DNA of 51,020 nt from positions 1 to 51,020 of IMG/VR virus record IMGVR_UViG_3300042566_000997; one strand, written 5' to 3'. The stretch comes from a virus. The notes under the pieces are model-generated. The model saw only the letters and a program-made list of their open reading frames with translations, was not told the DNA's origin and searched no databases. Positions 45,001-51,020 of this stretch are shown here, piece by piece. A program made the translations under genes and the position numbers. How positions within the stretch are numbered: position 1 is the first letter of the stretch; every line of letters starts with the position of its first letter.

Positions 45001-46834
45001 TTATGGCGTGTATAGCTTGATTGCGGCAGATGAATGGAGGTCTTCAAGCATGGAGCAATTTGTTGGAACTGTTCGGTTTGGTCAGTGGATTTCTGTTCTT
45101 GGCGGGGCCCCTAGCTTGGATGTGGCGGCTCCTTCAGATGGTTGCAGGATTCTTGTTCGCTACAATAGCTACGAGCCAATTCGATTCTTTGGTGGAGATT
45201 GCACCGTTTCTCCTAGCTTGGATGCTTTGTTTAATAGAAATTTTATGTATGGCGGAGATGGTTCTATATCAGGAAACGACCTCTCTAATTCATTTGCCGT
45301 AGATGGTCTTCCGATGCCATACAGAAGGTGGTCAAAAGCTTCCGGGTATGAAGTTCCTCTTATTTCGGCATTGCCAAGCGGAGAAAACATAGCAATGCCC
45401 GATAACCTTCTATTTGGCCAAAGCGCAAAAAGGCAGTGGGCTGTTTATTGGGACGCTGAACAACGGTCCGCAATTAGGCACTCTTCAAGTTCGGCAAACG
45501 GGCCATTTGAGTGGCCGAGAATTGGCTACTTGTTAAAGTGGGCCGGATCATGGAGTACAAACATAAATGATGATCTTTACTCGTACCCAACAGATGTAGA
45601 TGGGTATAACCTGAACGCAATATCAAATTCGGCGCTAGGTGGGTTTACTTTAGGTAGTTCAATCAATCCCAACTACATTAAGCAAGCCCCTGTGACTGGA
45701 TTTGGTGTCCCGTTTGTAAGTTCGGGCGGCACCTTTGAGGAAAAGTTCTACTTCCCCACCGGGCTCATCGCTTCTGCCGAGTTCAATCAACTTGTACAGG
45801 ATTCTCCAAGCTTGAGGACGTTCACCGAGCTGACCTTGAAGACCATCAGCGAGGAGAACGGGGAGATTAAGACCATCGCCTCTGCGCTGGCTGGCGGTGG
45901 CCGAAACCTCTACGCATGGACCGACAACGGGGTATCTCGCGTCCTGACCAACAAGAACGTGCTTACGGGGGCCTCCGGAGAGCTTATCTCCACTCAAGCG
46001 GTAGAGAATTACTGGGGCGAGGAAATGTGGATCAGTCGGAACATTGGCATTCCTGATCAGATGTGGCAGGCGTTCGTCAAGGGCTACGCCCCAACTGGAG
46101 ACGGGTATGCGGACAACTTCTTCTGGGCCAACCGCAATAGCCTGTATCGCATGGTGGGTGACAGCATCATCGACATTGGTCGCGAGAAGTTCCTTGCGTA
46201 TATGCTACCAATCCTGCGTAACTATCCCCGTACCTATGTCCCGGGAACCAATGGCTTCTACAACGCCAAGTACAACGAGGCGTGGATGTCATTCAATGAG
46301 GTACTTGACGAGAACAACAAGGCGTCAAGGAAGTTGGTGGTCTTCAACCCCGAAATCAACGCTTGGAACGGGTTGTATACGTATGACTTTGATGGATACA
46401 CTCAGGTGGGCAATGACGTGTTCGGTCACCGTGAACTACAAACCTTCAAGCTTGACCAAGGGTGGACCATCAATGACGCTACCCGTGAGGCGTCCATCAC
46501 CGTGCCAATGGCCGTGGACAGGAACAACGACATGGACAGCTTTAAGGAGTTCATCCGCTGGCGCGTGGTTGGAAGCAAGCCTGACAAAATGCAGATCCTT
46601 GACCCTGACTTCGTGGTCATGTCCCAGATGCCCAATCCCTTGGTCTTCCCTATCAACCCGCTGTGGGTAAAAGAGTACGACGGATGGGAGGGATGGGCAG
46701 ACAGGACCCTTGCATCATACGATTCCCAAAGGAGACTCCCGCAAAAGCGTTATTTTTACCTTCGATTGATCTGGAACAGGGAGGAGGACGTCAATGCCAC
46801 TTCTCTGAGTGGACAACTAAAACCGATAAAATAA
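42023..46834 (+). CDS. giant tail hub / muzzle-like (stabilisation) protein, 1603 aa
   Basis: 1603 residues. The N-terminus, MPKLLHFPWLRRLLNKGVNT, then PEGTAREAINVRPGSITGNA, follows the 'N-K-G-x-N-T-D-x-P-E-G-x-x-x-A-x-N-V-R' pattern seen in large tail-tip/muzzle proteins of podoviruses including crAss-like phages. The last about 400 residues include NSLYRMVGDSIIDIGREKFL, YNAKYNEAWMSFNE, KLVVFNPEINAWNGLYTYDF, matching their C-terminal beta domain. The middle (about residues 260-1240) is Ser/Gly/Asn-rich beta sequence and A/T-richer in codon use than both ends. It should form the tail nozzle and contribute to host contact. Confidence 0.7.
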   Translation: MPKLLHFPWLRRLLNKGVNTDVLPELMPEGTAREAINVRPGSITGNAGGAEAIKGEDVVYTVPVEQPDPTGYVLIGSCTCNNRLVEFWASESFDFASSTFVPIVRVDGVVVAQSRNIPYVWNRPLQIAVADDFFGTSISANEDANGVVTGRGVVYPADHNSAPLYWDISQLLAFAQSTPQNPAYFGDNYQVGFNSVGLFNTPEFPIHTRNLEVAIGLPVGQYQYALRYVTPAGDRTNIGPWTPLITVPLNQSEIRPWEQSHYPAATTVGGVPEQPSPYGVEIRYRVDNIYGFSGIEVVRKKYNTADNIGTTEVVSITQIQPNENSVITFIDPSDAISDPIAVPDDEANIKIIAVNKPKSVEYSDRRITYANFETFPKIAADVEFIERDGRTIFPVTQGVCTRWFDPDYNPNGPNPRENESNYTYWNDGYSDPVNNTYLKSFMRGERYGIGVMFWNQYTEQSFVREVPLGSASVTNEGYQFPNRRDKRLGRSFVYSGGYQGVSNLSTVQASNDLTGTPGGVVFPTFEAFSQGSVRKNRPTGGGNGQPWSGFGDINRLIFDGSTFSPFGPTNPVVNPTPANNQTRLSQSPNRFGYTTAVENSGSYPTISWSPESAYQVGTASGQQPLTGNIWAPRHYALGGMIEGVSNIPSNTTVMSVMRTAPAGRVVAQGIACWRVGQTGNTPTSSESYTKDRNRLSVLIPDFKNAVVSQSIIDLFETNPSSFGIQFVSPLGFYTEQYSGATRLGGLRIIQSGASDFLSYAGVQWDNGQVVNNGLETDAYTVPSSDAQYVGYGAWRSDAGIASNVWSSEGGNRVFSISNVESITENQFTKWDITISEDIYNYQLAGSGTSVTSNSSSVKNWHEPWYVVNIVIDEAVIPNDSIDKYVETGYHIKTESCIGITPSQNQQDGIYQDFPLLNERRGDVYASYSSVIQAYPSSSPGDAEHNRYVYVDNGLGVKPWLCVTDNFYANVNALGILAALSTDGFFTMPDGVVIYGVYSLIAADEWRSSSMEQFVGTVRFGQWISVLGGAPSLDVAAPSDGCRILVRYNSYEPIRFFGGDCTVSPSLDALFNRNFMYGGDGSISGNDLSNSFAVDGLPMPYRRWSKASGYEVPLISALPSGENIAMPDNLLFGQSAKRQWAVYWDAEQRSAIRHSSSSANGPFEWPRIGYLLKWAGSWSTNINDDLYSYPTDVDGYNLNAISNSALGGFTLGSSINPNYIKQAPVTGFGVPFVSSGGTFEEKFYFPTGLIASAEFNQLVQDSPSLRTFTELTLKTISEENGEIKTIASALAGGGRNLYAWTDNGVSRVLTNKNVLTGASGELISTQAVENYWGEEMWISRNIGIPDQMWQAFVKGYAPTGDGYADNFFWANRNSLYRMVGDSIIDIGREKFLAYMLPILRNYPRTYVPGTNGFYNAKYNEAWMSFNEVLDENNKASRKLVVFNPEINAWNGLYTYDFDGYTQVGNDVFGHRELQTFKLDQGWTINDATREASITVPMAVDRNNDMDSFKEFIRWRVVGSKPDKMQILDPDFVVMSQMPNPLVFPINPLWVKEYDGWEGWADRTLASYDSQRRLPQKRYFYLRLIWNREEDVNATSLSGQLKPIK

Positions 46835-46835
46835 G

Positions 46836-47396
46836 ATGGCTCTACCGCTTATTCTAATGGGAGCTGCCTTTGCAGCCAATGCCGTCACTGCTGGTGTACG
46901 GGCAGGCAAGGCCAATAAGCTTGACAAGAAGTACGAGCAGATGGAGGCGAACCTCCAGCCCGTAAGTCCAGAGCAGATTGAGTATCTCAATCGCGTAAAG
47001 TCCCAAGAAAGGGCTATGCGAATGGGCACCGACATCAGCTCGGCGGTGGGCAGGCGTGGCATAGATCAATCACTATCGACAACGCAACGCAATCTTATGA
47101 AGATGGGCTCTTCAGGAGTTAGCAATATGCTCAGGGCTCAAACTGGAGCAACTCAAGGATATGCCGATCTTGCCGGGCGATCACAGCAGTCGGCAAATCA
47201 ATTGTTCATGTTCCAGCATCCGATCATTGAGGGGATGAGCAAGGCTAGGTACGACCTTGAGCGCAGCAAGTCTCAGCGAGTAATGGCTCAAGGCGCAATG
47301 ATGCGTCAGGGCGCTAACGAGGCAATGAGTGCTGCTGTTGGCAGTCTTGCAGCCGGTGCAGACTATGCAACCGGAGGAACCGGCGGACTCGGATAA
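46836..47396 (+). CDS. internal virion protein (186 aa)
   Basis: MALPLILMGAAFAANAVTAG is a hydrophobic N-terminus; the rest is helical and Gln/Met-rich (SQERAMRMGTDISSAVGRRG; SKARYDLERSKSQRVMAQGA) with a Gly/Ala end (GADYATGGTGGLG). This layout fits T7 gp14-like internal proteins that line the ejected DNA channel. Identification by composition and position. Confidence 0.6.
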   Translation: MALPLILMGAAFAANAVTAGVRAGKANKLDKKYEQMEANLQPVSPEQIEYLNRVKSQERAMRMGTDISSAVGRRGIDQSLSTTQRNLMKMGSSGVSNMLRAQTGATQGYADLAGRSQQSANQLFMFQHPIIEGMSKARYDLERSKSQRVMAQGAMMRQGANEAMSAAVGSLAAGADYATGGTGGLG

Positions 47397-47408
47397 AACT
47401 TGAGAACA

Positions 47409-49310
47409 ATGGCTTTATTAGATAATATTAGACAAGTCGTCAGGAGTGCAGGCGGTGCAGCCCCTGATCAGTTATTCCCAATAGAAACTGATAATAGGAG
47501 GGACGCGCCCATCATTGATCAAGAGGCGGCGGACCAAGCGGCGGCAGCCCAAGCGGCTGCTGATGAAGCCGCACAAAATCAAGGGTATTCCTATTCTCCC
47601 CCACAGCAACAACAAGTCCAATCCGCCACATATACCAACGAGGACTTCTATCCCGGCCCAGCCGACCCCGCTCAGTTCGCATTTAGGGAAGGATTGCAAG
47701 TGGTTGCTCGTCCCGGACGTATGCCGATGGGAGCAATTGCCAAGGCGGCTGCATCAATCGAGCGAAAAAGGCAGCAGACAAATCAAGCGAAGGATGAAAT
47801 AGCCGACCTTATTAACAGGAGGGTTAATATCAAGGACCCTAATAGGCAGCAGGCTTTTAATGAGTATGCTAGCGGCGTCGTTCAAGAGCAGCTTGAAGGC
47901 TTTGCTGATTCGGAAATACAAGCAGCCGCGCAAGCAGAGAAGGATAAAATACAAAAGAAGGCTGATAAGATTAGAAAAATTCAGACTAAGAGCAGACTTA
48001 TTGATAAGATTGGTCTAGGCGAAGTATTTGATCAGGAGGAGAAGAAGAAGAAAATGCTTGTTGATGCTGAGAAAAGGACAGCGCAACTGGTCGGCATGGA
48101 AGATGCCTTGAAAGATGCATTTTTCAAAGACCCAAATAAGGTTAATAAACTATACGCTGAAGTAGCAAAAGACCCAAGGAAGAGGGGGATTTTACTTGAA
48201 AAAATGCGTCAGCTTGAGGCGTATGGCAGGGTGATGGACAAGAACTATGAAGAGGCAAAAAAGTATTATGAGGATTACCGTAATCCTTCAAAGGAATTTG
48301 TCCGAGACGAGTATCTTCGTTCGCGGGCAGAGCGCATCTTAAATCCCGATTTCTATGGAACGAAAGATGGAGAAATTGTCTATGAGGGTAAAATTGAAGA
48401 CTTGCTAGCAGACAATACTGCTTATAATAGGGCAGTAACCCTTAACGACTATTTCCAAAGGCAGGTTTTGAATTCTGCAAATCAAGTCAGTTTTGCCACA
48501 AAAACATATGACCCAGTATCTAAAGCAGGATACTGGCTTGTTAAGGACGGAAAAGATTGGGAAGATTTCAAAGATGTGCAATCCATTGAGCTTGCAAACA
48601 GAGCTCCTGAAGCACTTCAGGATTATTGGGAAAAGAAAACCGGAGAAAAGATTAGCAATGATGCGGACCTTAAAAAGGCGGCAAAGGACTATTTAGATGG
48701 AATGCTTCCGGCCAAATATGAGCAGAAGATGACCGTAAAGCCTGTTAGCGGCGGGGGCGGTGGAGGTGACAACAAAACCGAGTATGCTACTGGGGGCGTC
48801 GCCAATACCGAAACGATTATACCTGATGCAGCTCAAGCATATGGGATGACTCCAATGCAGGGCGGCACTATGAGTATCCTTGCTGTTCCGCTGTCAATGA
48901 CCACTGGCGGCAAGGCCGTTACCCCCGAACCGTTAGATTTCCAAAAAGGAAATAAGAATGTTACGATGATTCCGCTGAGGGTCGAGATGAATAAAGCAAA
49001 CGGTCTGGCTTACGTGGTTGGACTTGATGCCAATGATGAGACCGTAAATAATATAATAAAAAAGGAAGGAGAGATTGATTCTTGGGAGATGGAAGCATCG
49101 GGCCTCACGATTAAGACAACAGGTTCTGACGGCAAGGTAACCACTAGAAAAATAACAAGCAAACCAATTGTGTATGTCCCTATCAACGGGTCAGCCCCAG
49201 ATGCAAACTATAACTTGCTTCGATTGCGTGACAACTGGACTGGCGTAGAGGCGTTACTTAGAGAGAATATGGCGGCACCAAACCCTTCAGCCGGACTTCC
49301 GGTTCGGTAA
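47409..49310 (+). CDS. internal/structural virion protein (633 aa)
   Basis: ATG 47409 (MALLDNIRQVVRSAGGAAPD); a TTG at 47400 would add three residues. A Gln/Ala-rich N-terminus, a long charged helical region (KDEIADLINRRVNIKDPNRQ; AEKDKIQKKADKIRKIQTKS), a beta-rich middle, then GGGGGGDNKTEY and a final beta domain. Long helical regions plus position in the last virion block suggest an ejection protein. Function inferred. Confidence 0.6.
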   Translation: MALLDNIRQVVRSAGGAAPDQLFPIETDNRRDAPIIDQEAADQAAAAQAAADEAAQNQGYSYSPPQQQQVQSATYTNEDFYPGPADPAQFAFREGLQVVARPGRMPMGAIAKAAASIERKRQQTNQAKDEIADLINRRVNIKDPNRQQAFNEYASGVVQEQLEGFADSEIQAAAQAEKDKIQKKADKIRKIQTKSRLIDKIGLGEVFDQEEKKKKMLVDAEKRTAQLVGMEDALKDAFFKDPNKVNKLYAEVAKDPRKRGILLEKMRQLEAYGRVMDKNYEEAKKYYEDYRNPSKEFVRDEYLRSRAERILNPDFYGTKDGEIVYEGKIEDLLADNTAYNRAVTLNDYFQRQVLNSANQVSFATKTYDPVSKAGYWLVKDGKDWEDFKDVQSIELANRAPEALQDYWEKKTGEKISNDADLKKAAKDYLDGMLPAKYEQKMTVKPVSGGGGGGDNKTEYATGGVANTETIIPDAAQAYGMTPMQGGTMSILAVPLSMTTGGKAVTPEPLDFQKGNKNVTMIPLRVEMNKANGLAYVVGLDANDETVNNIIKKEGEIDSWEMEASGLTIKTTGSDGKVTTRKITSKPIVYVPINGSAPDANYNLLRLRDNWTGVEALLRENMAAPNPSAGLPVR

Positions 49311-49322
49311 AAACAAGGCAAA

Positions 49323-51020
49323 ATGAGAAATCAAACCAAGGATGACAGGTACATGATTGTAACCCTGCCCAATGGCAGGCAGATGGAAGTGCCTAAAAAC
49401 GCGACCCAAGTACTGGTTGCAAAAGAGGCGATAGCGGCGGGGTACATTTCAGAGGAAGAGATGTACCGGGGCAACAAGCCACTTGCCGATGCAATGGGCT
49501 ACAAGGGTCCGCGTCAGCAGACTCCGCAAGTGCAGGGAATTGAAGACCCAACATCTTCCACAGAGCCCTTTAGTGGCCCTTTTGGCTCCGCCCCCTCTTC
49601 CGAAATGGGGCAAACTTCGTTAAATGGCTTCGAGGGGGAAGAGTCCTTGAAGCCGTCTTCTATTGGCTCGGCAGGTCCTGCGGCTGGTGCTCAAGGGCGC
49701 CTTTCTTTGTCTCCCGATGCTACGCAGTTTCAGCGAGGTCCTTCCGCAGTGGCTGGAACTCCTCCACCAGCCAAACAGCCGCCTCCTCCTGAACGGCCTC
49801 AGGGCTCAGTATTTATTGGACGCGATGGAAGGCGAGTTGAAATACCGCAAGATGGTACTACTCGTTTTGCAATGGGCGGAGGCAGGATGGTGCCAGTTAC
49901 CCGGCAAGAAGACCCGTGGACAAAAAGTATAGGAGAGTTTCGGAACAAGTCACCAGAACTTTTGGCAAGGGAGGGGGTGTTTATTCGCGAGTATTTAAGG
50001 GGATTGGAATTTTATAAGGATTTTAATGATCAGTATTTAGAAAGGTCATCAAATCGATCAGATAAGCTAGAGCCAAGGCTACAGGCGCTGTATGATAAAG
50101 AAACGGGTAGGATTGCCGAAGAAACTGTAAAATGGAAAAAATATATTGAAAAATACGAGCCATATATTTCTTCAACAATAAGCCAAGACATAGATAAGTT
50201 AGCTTCTTCAGAAAAGGCGCGAGATTTTTATACTATTGACAAAAATGGAGCTATCGATGTTGACCCTCAAAAGGTTTCCAAATATGTAGACAATGCCTTG
50301 GCGGCCTATGGCGTGAAGGATACTCCGAATTTGGATATGCGAGACATGTGGACAAAGTCCGCAATGGCGTCCATTGAGTCTGTCGAAAGGCAAAAAGCGG
50401 GGATGAAGAAAGTCGAGGAGGCTTATGGCGAGGTTGAAAGCAAGTTGGTAAAGCCCCCTGATATTGATGCGCCGAGGAAGAAAATTGAATCTATAGCAAA
50501 TAAGTACAGCGAAAAAGCCAAGCAAGAAATTGACGCATTTGACAAGGATGTTGTATCCCCTCGGCGGCAGCAACTTGAAAGTGAGTACAATAATGCTTTT
50601 AGTTTTATTCAAAAAGAAGCGGAAAAAATAGGCTCCATTTACTCTTCTGGTGGGATGAGTAAAGAGCAGTATGATGCAGCATATTCTAAATTAGAATCAC
50701 AGGCAAAAGAGACGGAGGGCGCTTACAAGCAGAAGTACTCCGACCTTGTAAAGGCCGTTGAGCAAAGGGTCGCTTCCGTCAATTTTAGGTGGAACCAATC
50801 CTATCGGACAGAAGCTCAGGCCGAGCAAGATGCATACAATGCAAGCATAGATGCATTTAACAAGCAGCTTCAGGCCACATACGAAAGCCCTGAAGTTCGT
50901 TTGAAAATAAAACAAGCGTACAAAGAAGGATATCAGCAGCAGGCCGAAAAAGAGCTAAGGGCTCAGGAAAGGTCCGACAAGGAGAGGTACGAGAAAGGCA
51001 TTGATCCATTTGATATGAGT
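49323..51020 (+). CDS. large coiled-coil internal virion protein, 5' part
   Basis: Open from ATG 49323 to the window end (566 codons), so the 3' part is missing. The N-terminal module, YMIVTLPNGRQMEVPKNATQ, and a second GRDGRRVEIPQDGTTRF near residue 166, match the short 'L-P-(N/D)GR-x-(V/M)E-(V/I)P' motif common in phage internal and ejection proteins. A Pro/Ser/Gly linker follows, then a long coiled coil (EEAYGEVESKLVKPPDIDAP; QEIDAFDKDVVSPRRQQLES; AKETEGAYKQKYSDLVKAVE). Probably an ejection or tape-measure-like protein. Confidence 0.65.
   Translation, partial: MRNQTKDDRYMIVTLPNGRQMEVPKNATQVLVAKEAIAAGYISEEEMYRGNKPLADAMGYKGPRQQTPQVQGIEDPTSSTEPFSGPFGSAPSSEMGQTSLNGFEGEESLKPSSIGSAGPAAGAQGRLSLSPDATQFQRGPSAVAGTPPPAKQPPPPERPQGSVFIGRDGRRVEIPQDGTTRFAMGGGRMVPVTRQEDPWTKSIGEFRNKSPELLAREGVFIREYLRGLEFYKDFNDQYLERSSNRSDKLEPRLQALYDKETGRIAEETVKWKKYIEKYEPYISSTISQDIDKLASSEKARDFYTIDKNGAIDVDPQKVSKYVDNALAAYGVKDTPNLDMRDMWTKSAMASIESVERQKAGMKKVEEAYGEVESKLVKPPDIDAPRKKIESIANKYSEKAKQEIDAFDKDVVSPRRQQLESEYNNAFSFIQKEAEKIGSIYSSGGMSKEQYDAAYSKLESQAKETEGAYKQKYSDLVKAVEQRVASVNFRWNQSYRTEAQAEQDAYNASIDAFNKQLQATYESPEVRLKIKQAYKEGYQQQAEKELRAQERSDKERYEKGIDPFDMS

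Noticed and set aside
1-51020. CRISPR array
   Set aside because: The repeated 19-bp motif is separated by whole genes, not by uniform spacers, and no Cas gene is present.

Overview
This window looks like about 51 kb of the genome of a short-tailed (podovirus-like) bacteriophage infecting a member of the Bacteroidota. Three kinds of evidence support the host. The clearest promoters match the Bacteroidota -7 box TAnnTTTG, in one or two cases with a TTG about 20 bases upstream. Genes lack Shine-Dalgarno leaders and instead follow A/C-rich leaders. The primase has the CHC2-like/Toprim layout typical of Bacteroidota mobile elements. No integrase, transposase, CRISPR array, tRNA, DNA polymerase or recognisable endolysin is visible. 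Both ends cut through genes (a virion protein at base 1, a coiled-coil internal protein at base 51020), so the genome is larger than the window.

Layout. Bases 1-794 hold the 3' end of a rightward virion gene with an Ig-like domain. Bases 782-22757 form a long leftward set of early and replication genes. It contains nucleases (NinG-like, PD-(D/E)XK-like, RusA-like), a compact cytosine-C5 methyltransferase flanked by two paralogous membrane-protein genes, a CHC2/Toprim primase, a DnaB-type helicase, a replication organiser, a DnaA-domain-IV-like protein, an SSB-like protein with an acidic tail, and a DUF932 protein. About 30 small genes lie among them, many joined by ATGA overlaps. Bases 13826-14273 are non-coding and include a strong small-RNA candidate. 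Bases 22758-24279 are mostly non-coding, with iteron-like and tandem repeats and one small HTH-like gene. From 24602 to the right end the rightward late genes run: tail fibre, glycine-rich adhesin, small proteins, terminase, portal, scaffold, major capsid protein, connector-type proteins, a 1603-residue tail hub/muzzle-like protein and internal virion proteins. Three short leftward genes are embedded between 28242 and 30064.

How it works together. The early block appears to encode an initiation set (DnaA-like binder, organiser, DnaB helicase, primase, SSB) without its own polymerase, which suggests use of the host replisome. Holliday-junction-type nucleases would resolve replicated DNA before terminase packages it through the portal.

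The most unusual signals are: (1) eight same-orientation copies of a 19-bp near-palindrome at 19907-22432 that contains a DnaA-box-like 9-mer, in a phage that encodes a DnaA-domain-IV-like protein; (2) a family of perfect mini-palindromes, many with a CTAAAG core, crowding 20.4-22.7 kb both between and inside genes; (3) a small RNA whose first and third hairpin loops are perfectly complementary; (4) many TAnnTTTG promoters only 4-6 bases before the start codon, implying leaderless mRNAs.
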